The notes beneath the pieces were generated by a model. The model had not been told where the DNA came from. It saw nothing but the letters and a program-made list of their open reading frames with translations, and made no database searches. Shown here piece after piece: positions 50,608 to 58,924 of a stretch of DNA of 64,000 nt. Numbering within the stretch: position 1 is the stretch's first letter; every line of letters starts with the position of its first letter. Position numbers and translations under genes: made by a program. The DNA is from Streptomyces sp. WM4235 (GTDB lineage Bacteria > Actinomycetota > Actinomycetes > Streptomycetales > Streptomycetaceae). The stretch lies in NCBI RefSeq assembly GCF_001279725.1, contig NZ_LGDE01000469.1, forward strand, positions 1 through 64,000, in the 5' to 3' direction.

Positions 50608-52155
50608 GTGGACCCGAACCAGCAGCCCGGCGACGCCGGGACCGACGGCAGGCTCCGAAGCGGGGGGCACACGCTCGCGCTGCTCGTGATCGCCTCGTGT
50701 CAACTCATGGTGGTTCTCGACATCACCATCGTGAACATCGCGCTGCCGCACATCCAGACGGCCCTCGGCTTCTCCACCGAGAGCCTGTCGTGGGTCGTCA
50801 ACGCCTACACGCTGACCTTCGGCGGACTGCTGCTCCTCGGCGGACGCGCGGGCGACATCCTCGGCCGCCGACGCGTGTTCATGTTCGGCGTGCTGCTCTT
50901 CGGCCTGGCCTCGCTGATGGGCGGATTCGCCCAGAACGCCGGGCAGTTGATGGGTGCCCGGGCCCTCCAGGGCGTCGGCGCCGCCATCGCCTCCCCGACG
51001 GCCCTGGCCCTGATCACCAGTACCTTCCGGGAAGGCCCCGAACGCAACCGGGCCTTCGGCGTGTTCGCCGGCGTCTCGGCCGGCGGCGGCGCCATCGGCC
51101 TGCTGGCCGGCGGCATCCTCGTCGAATGGCTCAACTGGCGCTGGGTGCTCTTCGTCAACGTCCCCATCGCCCTGATCATCGCCGTCGTGACGCCCCGGGT
51201 GATCCGCGAGTCCGAACGCCACTCCGGCCACTTCGACCTGGCCGGCGCCCTGCTGTCGACCTTCGGCATGGTCGCGCTGGTCTACGGGTTCATCAGCGCG
51301 TCCCAGGACGGCTGGTCCGAGCCGGTGACCCTGGGTTCCTTCGGCGCGGCCGTCGTCCTGTTGACCCTGTTCATCGCCAACGAGCGCCGCTCGCCACAGC
51401 CGATCACCCCACTGCACATGTTCGCCGACCGCAACCGGGCCGGAACCTACGCGATCATGCTCTTCTTCGCCTGCGCGATCTTCGGCATGTTCTTCTTCCT
51501 GACGCTCTACGTGCAGAACGTGCTGGGCTTCAGCCCCCTGCGGGCCGGCCTCGCCTTCCTGCCGGTCAGCGCGATGATCGCGGTGATGGCGGGCATGACC
51601 TCCCAACTCCTGCCCAAGTACGGGCCGAAGCCGTTCATGGTCACCGGCTCGCTGTCCGCGGCCGGCGGGCTGGCGTGGCTGACGCAGATCGACGTCGGCT
51701 CGACGTACCTGGGCAGCATCCTGGGCCCGATGCTCCTGTTCAGCGCGGGCATGGGCATGCAGTTCGTCTCCCTCACGCTGATGGCGCTCTCCAACGTCCC
51801 CAACCGGGAGTCGGGCGCCGCCTCCGGACTGCTGAACGCCATGCAGCAGGTGGGCGGTTCGCTGGGCCTGTCGATCCTGGTCACGGTCTTCGGCACGGCC
51901 AGCCGCAACGAGGCCAAGGACCAGGTGGGCTCCTTCCTGGGCACGGCCACCCCGGAACAGAAGGCGTTCTTCGCGCGGACGAAGCAGTTCCCGAAACCCT
52001 GGAGCGACCAGGTCCTCACCTCGGGCGTGAGCGCGGCGTTCGTGGCCGCCGCGGCCTTCACCCTGCTCACCGCGCTGATCGCGCTCTTCGTCATCCAGGT
52101 GCGCCCCTCGGACCTGGAGCGACTCCAGGGCAAACACACCCCGACGGCCGTCTGA
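50608..52155 (+). CDS. MFS transporter, DHA2 (EmrB/QacA, 14-TMS) family
   Basis: A 515-residue membrane transporter. Family motifs: LDITIVNIALPHIQ in TMS1, GGRAGDILGRRRVF loop, and QGVGAAIASPTALALI. About 14 membrane segments. Such proteins mostly export drugs by proton antiport. It diverges from the DPP-IV-like gene and shares a 83-base control region holding the palindrome, so it could be part of the same regulon, but no substrate can be read from sequence. GTG 50608 has a weak AAAAGG site. Confidence 0.88.
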   Translation: MDPNQQPGDAGTDGRLRSGGHTLALLVIASCQLMVVLDITIVNIALPHIQTALGFSTESLSWVVNAYTLTFGGLLLLGGRAGDILGRRRVFMFGVLLFGLASLMGGFAQNAGQLMGARALQGVGAAIASPTALALITSTFREGPERNRAFGVFAGVSAGGGAIGLLAGGILVEWLNWRWVLFVNVPIALIIAVVTPRVIRESERHSGHFDLAGALLSTFGMVALVYGFISASQDGWSEPVTLGSFGAAVVLLTLFIANERRSPQPITPLHMFADRNRAGTYAIMLFFACAIFGMFFFLTLYVQNVLGFSPLRAGLAFLPVSAMIAVMAGMTSQLLPKYGPKPFMVTGSLSAAGGLAWLTQIDVGSTYLGSILGPMLLFSAGMGMQFVSLTLMALSNVPNRESGAASGLLNAMQQVGGSLGLSILVTVFGTASRNEAKDQVGSFLGTATPEQKAFFARTKQFPKPWSDQVLTSGVSAAFVAAAAFTLLTALIALFVIQVRPSDLERLQGKHTPTAV

Positions 52156-52196
52156 GGGCCGCCGCCGGGGCAGCGGACGCACCTGGCCCGAATCCG

Positions 52197-53610
52197 CTAC
52201 CCGGCCACCCTGCGGATCCGGCAGCGCATGGGCCCCCGCGTCCGCAGCGTGATCCCGGCGCTCACCGACACCTCCTGGTCCACGGCGTCGAAGGTGTACT
52301 CCCGCAGGACCATCGCCAGCGCGAGCACCGATTCCAGCATCGAGAAGTGCTGCCCGATGCAGGCGCGCGGGCCGCCGCCGAAGGGGAACCAGGCGTAACG
52401 CGGCCGGGCGGCCTCCGCCTCCGCGGTGAAACGCTCGGGGTCGAAGCGGTCCGGGTCGGGCCAGTAGGCGGGGTGCCGGTGCGTCACCCACGGCGCGAGG
52501 ATCACGTCGGCGCCCGCCGGCACCGCATGGCCCGCGACCTCGGTGGCGGCGACGGCCCGGCGGCCGATCACCGGCGCGGCGGGGTAGAGACGCATGGCCT
52601 CCTTGAGCACCCGGGTGAGGTACGGGAGCCGGTCCAGGTCGGCGGCCTCCGGCGTACGGTCGCCGAGCACGCGGGAGATCTCCTCGCGGGCCCGCGCCTG
52701 CAGATCGGGGTGGAGGGCCAGCAGGTGCAGGGCGAAGGCGAGGGAGGTGGCGGTCGTCTCGTGCCCCGCGAGCAGGAAGATCAGTACCTGGTCACGCAGT
52801 TCGCCGGCGTCGAAGGCCCCGTCGTCCGAACTCTGCGCCGCGGCGAGCAGGGTCAGCAGGTCCTCCCCCCTCCCCGCTCTCGCCCCCCTCCAGGCCGGCG
52901 CGCCGGCGCTCCGCGATGATCCGGTCGCAGACCCCGTACAACTCGCCCATCGCGGCGGCGGCCCTCCGGTTGCCCGGAGTGGGCCAGGTGCGCGGGATGT
53001 TGGCGGGGGAGTAGCCGCGCCTCAGCACGTACTCCGTGATGATCGGGAAGCTCCTGTCGACCACGTCGACGGTGGCGTCCACGTCCGCGCCGAACAGGAT
53101 CCGGGCCACCGCGCGCAGGGCCAGGTGAGTCATCTCGTCGCAGACGTCCACGATCCCGTCGGCGGCCTCCTCCCAGGAGGTCAGCGTCGAGAGGGTCTCG
53201 GCGGCGACCGCGTGCGCGTAGCCGTCCACCCGGCGCCGGGTGAACAGTGGCTGGACCAGCCTGCGCTGTCGCAGGTAGTCCTCGTCCTGACTGGTCAGCA
53301 GGCCGTTGCCGAACGACTCCCGGACCTCCTGGTAGAAGGGGTTGTCCTTGCGGAAGTTGGCCGATTCCGACGCCAGGACCTGCTGGGCGCCCTCCGCGGA
53401 GAAGACGCAGTACAGCTCGGCGCGCAACCCGGGGGGACCGGCGGTGATCCGCACGACGTCGCCCTGTTCGCGGTGGGCGCGCAGGTAGGTGCCCAGCGAG
53501 TCCGCCTTGAGGGCCGGCAGCGACCCCAGCAGCGGGAGCCCGGAGAGCGCCGGCGGCGCCGTACCCGCCCCCGCGTCCGCACCGGTGTCCGCGATCCTGT
53601 CCGTAGCCAT
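52197..53610 (-). pseudogene. Cytochrome P450 with a frameshift (pseudogene or sequencing error)
   Basis: Two frames together make a full-length P450 of about 470 residues. The N-terminal part runs from ATG 53610 (MATDRIADTGADAG, then LPLLGSLPALKADS) to about RRAGLEGGESGEGG. The second frame continues EDLLTLLAAAQSSDDGAF, then I-helix AGHETTATSLAFAL, ExxR in LKEAMRLYP, and heme loop FGGGPRACIGQHFSMLE. The break lies in G/C-rich homopolymers (six C at 52865-52870 and six at 52883-52888 on the plus strand); deleting one base restores the frame. All P450 motifs are intact otherwise, which suggests a recent lesion or a base-calling error. Confidence 0.82.
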
Positions 53611-53717
53611 GGTCGGCCCCCGCCCCCTCGACGACTTCACGATCACCCGATTCTGCCGGGCCCCGGCCGTCACGGCGAGGGCCCGCACGTCATCAGGCCA
53701 GGGAGGGGTCCGCCTCT

Positions 53718-54206
53718 CTAGCGCTCCATGTAGACCACGGTGCCCGCCCGCCTGGCCGCGTCGATCTCCCGCAGGCGGTCGAAGTTGACGGGGGTCATGG
53801 TCGCCCGCCACTCCTCCATCGTCCGTACGCTCACCTCGGTGTGCTCCGAGGGATCGAGGACGAAGGCGCCGATCTGCTCGTCCGTGAGCGTTCCCCCGTC
53901 GAAGACGAAACCGATGTGGTTCGCCGGCCAGGTCGCGCCCTGATGGGAGATGAAGTGCGCGGCCAGCAACCGCGGCTCGCCCTCGAAGGCCATGCCGGTC
54001 TCCTCCAGGCACTCGCGCACCGCGCACTGCCAGGGCGTCTCGCCGGGATCCATGTTCCCGCCCGGCCACTGCCAGGTCTCCGTCGCGTACGTGGCCCGCA
54101 ACTGGACGGGGCGGCCGGCGGTGTCGGTGAAGTAGAGACAGGCGTAACTGGTCGCCCGGGCGATGGTCTCGATGTACTCCGCGGGCGGAAGCCAGACGTT
54201 CGCCAT
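53718..54206 (-). CDS. Nudix hydrolase
   Basis: A 162-residue protein with a complete Nudix box: GGNMDPGETPWQCAVRECLE followed by ETG. The family hydrolyses nucleoside diphosphates linked to another moiety; substrate unknown. ATG 54206 (MANVWLPPAEYIETIARATS) follows AAAGGGG; the longer open frame upstream is low-complexity and rejected as start. It overlaps nothing real but faces the remnant HD gene divergently. Confidence 0.87.
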   Translation of the reverse strand: MANVWLPPAEYIETIARATSYACLYFTDTAGRPVQLRATYATETWQWPGGNMDPGETPWQCAVRECLEETGMAFEGEPRLLAAHFISHQGATWPANHIGFVFDGGTLTDEQIGAFVLDPSEHTEVSVRTMEEWRATMTPVNFDRLREIDAARRAGTVVYMER

Positions 54207-54333
54207 GCGGACCCCTTTCACGGCTTGCGGCGTGGACCCCGATTGTCCCGCCCCCGCCCGCCGCGTCGGCGCCTCTCGCGAAACCGGCCACCGGTTCGGG
54301 GGACAACGGCGCAAGAACGACCGAGGCCCCCGT

Positions 54334-54621
54334 TCCGCCGACCAGGTCTCTGCCGCGCATCCGGCGGTCAAGGCGGGGGTTCAGCGGGTGGTGGGCGAGT
54401 ACGAGAGCGGTGACACCCCGGAGGCGATCGTGGCGAAGGACGCGGACAAGCTGGAGTGTCTGGTGCAGGCGGTGGAGTACCGAGCCCAGGGCTACGCCCT
54501 CGTACAGGACTGGATCGACACCTCGCTGAACAGCCTCAAGACGGCTTCGGCGCAGGCCCTCGCGGAGGCCGCGCTGACGATGTCGCCGCTGGAGTGGCGG
54601 AAGACCTTTCTGGGGCAGTAG
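54334..54621 (+). pseudogene. C-terminal remnant of an HD-domain hydrolase
   Basis: From about SADQVSAAHPAVKAGVQ to the stop (SPLEWRKTFLGQ) the frame matches the C-terminal half of HD-domain (YfbR-like) hydrolases: VVAKDADKLECLVQAVEYRA and QDWIDTSLNSLKTASAQA. The N-terminal half with the HD metal motif is missing, and upstream in-frame sequence lies antisense over the nudix promoter region with no family match. So this is probably a 5'-truncated gene. A terminator hairpin still follows. Confidence 0.7.
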
Positions 54622-54634
54622 GCCAGAAAACAGC

Positions 54635-54676
54635 GAAGCCCCCGTCGGCCCGTGGATTGCGGGTGGCGGGGGCTTC
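54635..54676 (+). terminator. Hairpin after the HD remnant
   Basis: GAAGCCCCCG (54635-54644) pairs with CGGGGGCTTC (54667-54676), 14 bases after the remnant stop. The loop is long (22 bases). Confidence 0.6.
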
Positions 54677-54866
54677 TGCGTACAGAGGGGGATCAGGCTT
54701 AGCCGACGGGTTTTCAGTGCTTGATTCCCGGGCTGCACGTTCGCTGCGCAAGACGTCGGAAACGACGGGAAGGCAACGGAAGGCGTGGAGGGGTGTTTAC
54801 GCAGGTCAGGCCGGGGGTTGACCGAGCATCAGGATAGGTCCGAATTTTATGGGTTCGTCCTGATTC

Positions 54867-56396
54867 CTAGATGTCCCGGAAGATCTCGATCTGGGCGCCG
54901 ACCGAGTTGAGGCGCTCGGCCAGTTCCTCGTATCCCCGGTTGATGACGTAGACGTTGCGCAGTACCGAGGTGCCCTCGGCGGCCATCATCGCCAGCAGGA
55001 CGACCACCGCCGGGCGCAGGGCCGGCGGGCACATCATCTCCGCCGCCCGCCAGCGGGTGGGGCCCTCCACCAGGACGCGGTGCGGGTCCAGCAGCTGGAG
55101 GCGGCCGCCGAGGCGGTTGAGGTCGGTCAGGTAGATCGCCCGGTTGTCGTACACCCAGTCGTGGATCAGGGTCTGGCCCTGCGCGACGGCGGCGATGGCC
55201 GCGAAGAACGGCACGTTGTCGATGTTCAGCCCGGGGAACGGCATCGGGTGGATCTTGTCGATCGGGGCTTCGAGCTTCGACGGGCGGACCGTCAGGTCCA
55301 CCAGGCGGGTGCGGCCGTTGTCGGCGGTGTACTCGGCGGAGCGGTCGTGGTCCAGGCCCATCTCCTCCAGGACCGCGAGCTCGATCTCCATGAACTCGAT
55401 CGGAACCCGGCGGATGGTCAGCTCGGACTCCGTGACCACGGCGGCGGCCAACAGGCTCATCGCCTCGACCGGGTCCTCCGAGGGGGAGTAGTCCACGTCC
55501 ACGTCGATGTTCGGGACGCCGTGGACGGTCAGGGTGGTGGTGCCGACGCCCTCGACCTTGACGCCGAGCGCCTCCAGGAAGAAGCACAGGTCCTGGACCA
55601 TGTAGTTGGAGGAGGCGTTGCGGATGACGCTCACGCCGTCGTGGCGTGCGGCGGCCAGCAGCGCGTTCTCGGTGACCGTGTCCCCGCGCTCGGTCAGCAC
55701 GATCGGGCGGTCGGGGGAGACCCCGGCCTCGACCTGCGCGTGGTAGATGCCCTCGGTCGCGGTGATGTCCAGGCCGAACCGGCGCAGGGCGATCATGTGC
55801 GGCTCGATGGTGCGGGTGCCGAGGTCGCAGCCGCCGGCGTAGGGCAGCTTGAAGTGGTCCATCCGGTGCAGCAGCGGGCCCAGGAACATGATGATGCTCC
55901 GGGTCCGGCGGGCCGCGTCCGCGTCCATGGCGTCCATGTCGAGGCGGGCCGGCGGGACGATCTCCAGGTCCACGCCGTCGTTGATCCAGCGGGTGCGCAC
56001 GCCGATGGAGTTCAGCACCTCCAGGAGGCGGTAGACCTCCTCGATGCGGGCCACGCGCCGCAGCACGGTACGACCCTTGTTGAGCAGCGTGGCGCACAGC
56101 AGCGCGACACATGCGTTCTTGCTCGTCTTGACGTCGATGGCGCCGGACAGCCGCCGCCCGCCGACGACCCGCAGGTGCATCGGCCCCGCGTAGCCCAGAG
56201 AGACGATCTCGCTGTCGAGAGCTTCACCGATTCGGGCGATCATCTCAAGGCTGATGTTTTGATTGCCGCGTTCGATCCGATTCACGGCGCTCTGGCTGGT
56301 GCCGAGAGCATCGGCGAGCTGACTCTGTGTCCAGCCACGGTGTTGCCGGGCGTCACGGATGAGCTTGCCGATGCGTACGAGGTAGTCGTCTGCCAT
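54867..56396 (-). CDS. murA: UDP-N-acetylglucosamine 1-carboxyvinyltransferase with N-terminal XRE HTH domain
   Basis: A 509-residue fusion. Residues about 7-60 are an XRE helix-turn-helix (LIRDARQHRGWTQSQLADAL, TSQSAVNRIERGNQNIS). The rest is the EPSP-synthase-fold MurA: Lys93-Asn94 in KTSKNACVALLCATLL, and the catalytic, fosfomycin-target Cys190 in YAGGCDLGTRTIEPH. It performs the first committed step of peptidoglycan synthesis. The fusion is known from Streptomyces as a second MurA. A 16-bp palindrome 12 bases upstream of the start suggests self-regulation by the HTH domain. Confidence 0.93.
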   Translation of the reverse strand: MADDYLVRIGKLIRDARQHRGWTQSQLADALGTSQSAVNRIERGNQNISLEMIARIGEALDSEIVSLGYAGPMHLRVVGGRRLSGAIDVKTSKNACVALLCATLLNKGRTVLRRVARIEEVYRLLEVLNSIGVRTRWINDGVDLEIVPPARLDMDAMDADAARRTRSIIMFLGPLLHRMDHFKLPYAGGCDLGTRTIEPHMIALRRFGLDITATEGIYHAQVEAGVSPDRPIVLTERGDTVTENALLAAARHDGVSVIRNASSNYMVQDLCFFLEALGVKVEGVGTTTLTVHGVPNIDVDVDYSPSEDPVEAMSLLAAAVVTESELTIRRVPIEFMEIELAVLEEMGLDHDRSAEYTADNGRTRLVDLTVRPSKLEAPIDKIHPMPFPGLNIDNVPFFAAIAAVAQGQTLIHDWVYDNRAIYLTDLNRLGGRLQLLDPHRVLVEGPTRWRAAEMMCPPALRPAVVVLLAMMAAEGTSVLRNVYVINRGYEELAERLNSVGAQIEIFRDI

Positions 56397-56407
56397 GGGT
56401 GCACGGT

Positions 56408-56423
56408 ATCTCAGATATGAGAT
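56408..56423. promoter_or_regulatory. Palindrome ATCTC-N6-GAGAT upstream of XRE-murA
   Basis: ATCTCAGATATGAGAT, with perfect six-base arms ATCTCA/TGAGAT. Twelve bases upstream of the murA ATG. Same form as the palindrome at 59931-59946 upstream of aconitase. Confidence 0.65.
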
Positions 56424-56712
56424 GGTGATCGCGTCGGGTGTGGCAGACGGGTGTCACCGACCGTCAGATCGCAGCCCCGCACGGGGATGCGGGTGGTGCG
56501 CGTGGGGTTCGACGATCCGGCCGGGGGGCCGTGTGGGTCGCTCCCGACCGGTGGTCGACGGGGGAGCCGCCCGTTCCTCCCGGGTCGCATGGGGGAGTTG
56601 TTCCCTTTTGCGCGATCTGCGTCGACCCGCCCCGACCTGATGCGACCCGACCTGAGTTGACCTGATACGCCCCGCCCCGACCGCCCCGCCCCGGCCGCCC
56701 GACCCGACCGCC
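56424..56712. other. Intergenic region between murA and amidohydrolase genes
   Basis: Part of a 367-base gap upstream of murA and downstream of the amidohydrolase gene. Apart from three GACCTGA copies (56634, 56649, 56659) and G/C-rich low-complexity runs I see no gene. The murA promoter probably lies near the palindrome end. Confidence 0.5.
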
Positions 56713-56751
56713 CGGCCCCGGCCGCCTCGCGTCCACCGAGGGCCGGGGCCG
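56713..56751 (-). terminator. Hairpin after the amidohydrolase gene
   Basis: An 11-bp perfect GC stem (56713-56723 with 56741-56751), loop 17 bases, just beyond the amidohydrolase stop at 56764. Confidence 0.5.
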
Positions 56752-56763
56752 GGGCGAGGGCCG

Positions 56764-58656
56764 TCAGTGCCCGCAGGCGTGGTGTCGGCCGCCGTGCACC
56801 GCCGCGTACGAGGCCGGGCGCGGCGCGGTCCGCGCACGCGAGGCCCGCGCCGAGGCCGCCCGTCCCGTCGAGGAGTCCGCGTCGTGTACGACACGCCCCC
56901 CGACCAGGGTCATCCGTACGCCCGTTCCGCTGATGTCGGCCACCGGGCAGCGGGTCACGTCACGGTCCAGCAGCACCAGGTCCGCCGCCCTGCCCGCTTC
57001 GACCGTGCCCGTCAGGGCCTCCTGGCGCAGTTGCCACGCAGTCCCCGAGGTGTGCATCCGCAGCACCGTGTCCCGGCCGAGGCCCTCCAGCTTCCGGTAC
57101 AGCTCGCCCGCGCCGTGGGCGCCCTGCCGGTCGATCGCGGTCCGCAGCTGGTTCCACACCTGGAGCGCGTCCACGGGCCAGTCGGAGCCGCCCGTCAGGC
57201 GGGCCCCCGCCCTCTCCAGGCTGCGCGCCGGGTACATCCACCGGTGCCGCTCGGGCCCGATGTACGGCAACAGGGCCTCCATGGTCCAGGTGTCCTTCGC
57301 GGCCCACTGGAGTTGCATGCAGGCGGCCACGCCGAGCCGCGCGAAGCGCCGCAGGTCCGCCGGGTCGACGAGTTGGAGGTGCGCGACGGCGTTCCGCGGG
57401 TCCCGCCGCCCGGTCGCCTTGAGGGCGTACTCGTACCCGTCCAGCGCGGTGCGCACCGCCCGGTCCCCGAGGCCGTGGGCGTGCATCTGCCACCCGGCGG
57501 TGTTGAAGGCCGCGGTCAGCCGGCCGTACTCGGCCGCGGAGGTGTACAGCTCGCCCCGGTTCGTCGTCGGCCGGCCGTTGCCGTCCAGGTACGGCTCCAA
57601 CAGCGCGGCCGTCTGCGCCGGGTGCTCGATGACCCCGTCCAGGAACACCTTGACCATCCCGAACCGCAGGCCCGGCACGCCCTCGAACTCCCGGCGCAGC
57701 CCGCGCGCGTACGCCAGGGCCGCCGCGGGATCCTTGGTGTGCCCCACCTCCAGGCGGATGGCCGGCACGATGCGCTGCGGCAGCCTTCCGGCCGCGGACA
57801 GGGCCCGGTACAGCTCCAGCTCGTGCCGCCCGACGAGGGCGTCCATCATCGTCGTCACCCCGGAGGCCGCCGCCAGCCCCAGCACCTCGGCGCAGGCCGC
57901 CACCAGTTCCGCGCGGGAGGGCTCCGGCACGTGTCGTTTCACCAGTACCTGGGCGTCGTCCTTGAGGACGCCCGTCGGCTGCCCGTCGGGCCCCTTGACG
58001 ATCCTGCCGCCCACCGGGTCGGGGGTGGCCGCCGTGATCCCCGCGATCTCCAGGGCCCGCTTGTTGGCCCACAGGTTGTGTCCGTCGCCGCCGACCAGCG
58101 CGATCGGCCGGCGGGTGGGCAGCGCGTCCAGCAGCGAGTGGTGCGGGGCGGTGCCGACGGGCAGCAGGCCGACCGGGTTCCAGTCCTCCACGACCAGCCA
58201 GCCGTCGGGCTCCGCGCCCGGGCCGCCGGTGTCGGCGAGGAATCCGCGCAGGATCTCCGAGAGTTCGGCCACGGTGGTCTCGGCCCCCTCCAGCGAGGGC
58301 CGCAGCGACCGTTCCCCGGCGCCCAGCGGGTGGGTGTGCCCGTCGTGGATGCCGCTCATCACGGTGTTCCCGCGCGCGTCGACGACCTCGGTGTCCCGGC
58401 CCACGTGACGCCGCACCACCGAACCGCTGCCGGTGGCCAGGATCCGCCCGTCCCGTCCGACGGCCACCGCCTCCACCGGCCGCCCGCCGGGCAGGCCGGT
58501 GAACACCCGGGCGTTGTGGAACACCAGGGCCGCCGAGCCGCGCCGGGCGGCCGGGGCGACGGCGGCCGAGGCCGGGCCGGCCCCCAGCAGGCCCGCGGCG
58601 CCGGCGGCCCCCACGGCGGAGAGGAGTCCCCGGCGGGACAGGGGTGAAGAGGTCAT
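56764..58656 (-). CDS. Tat-exported amidohydrolase (YtcJ-like)
   Basis: A 630-residue metal-dependent hydrolase. N-terminal Tat signal with SRRGLLSAVGAAGAAGLLGA and cleavage near PASA. Amidohydrolase features: metal-binding HDGHTHPLG, MHAHGLGDRAVRTALDGYE, VAHLQLVDP and the TGGSDWPVDALQVWNQL block with the catalytic Asp. This is the amidohydrolase_3/YtcJ class; substrate unknown. GGGAG lies ahead of ATG 58656. The C-terminal 40 residues are Ala/Arg/His-rich and specific to this protein. Confidence 0.87.
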   Translation of the reverse strand: MTSSPLSRRGLLSAVGAAGAAGLLGAGPASAAVAPAARRGSAALVFHNARVFTGLPGGRPVEAVAVGRDGRILATGSGSVVRRHVGRDTEVVDARGNTVMSGIHDGHTHPLGAGERSLRPSLEGAETTVAELSEILRGFLADTGGPGAEPDGWLVVEDWNPVGLLPVGTAPHHSLLDALPTRRPIALVGGDGHNLWANKRALEIAGITAATPDPVGGRIVKGPDGQPTGVLKDDAQVLVKRHVPEPSRAELVAACAEVLGLAAASGVTTMMDALVGRHELELYRALSAAGRLPQRIVPAIRLEVGHTKDPAAALAYARGLRREFEGVPGLRFGMVKVFLDGVIEHPAQTAALLEPYLDGNGRPTTNRGELYTSAAEYGRLTAAFNTAGWQMHAHGLGDRAVRTALDGYEYALKATGRRDPRNAVAHLQLVDPADLRRFARLGVAACMQLQWAAKDTWTMEALLPYIGPERHRWMYPARSLERAGARLTGGSDWPVDALQVWNQLRTAIDRQGAHGAGELYRKLEGLGRDTVLRMHTSGTAWQLRQEALTGTVEAGRAADLVLLDRDVTRCPVADISGTGVRMTLVGGRVVHDADSSTGRAASARASRARTAPRPASYAAVHGGRHHACGH

Positions 58657-58764
58657 GGCCACTCCCAGAGTCGGTAGGTGGCCTGGAGACTCGGTGGTTA
58701 ACCCCTTAACCGGAACCCGCCCCGGACAACGGAATCCGCAGCCGAGGCCCGTAGCCGTCACCCG

Positions 58765-58880
58765 CCCCCGGCACCCATGCCCGGCACCCGCGCGCCCGGC
58801 CCCCGTCCCCGGCGCCCAAGCCCGGCACCCAAGCCCGGCACCCATCCCCGGCACCCGCGTGCCCGGCCTCCGTCCCCGGC
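58765..58880. repeat. Low-complexity CCCGGCACCC repeats
   Basis: Imperfect tandem copies of CCCGGCACCC with AAG, ATG or GCG spacers, in the gap between the divergent amidohydrolase and LacI genes. Confidence 0.7.
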
Positions 58881-58924
58881 GTCCGTCCCTGTACCCGCCG
58901 CGCCCCGCTCCGTACGATGTCCGC

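Noticed and set aside
54163..54333. In-frame N-terminal extension of the HD remnant
   Set aside because: It runs antisense through the nudix start and shows no HD-domain similarity.
54677..54866. Gap checked for a tRNA or small RNA
   Set aside because: No cloverleaf, CCA-like end or T-loop signature seen; only scattered hairpin potential.
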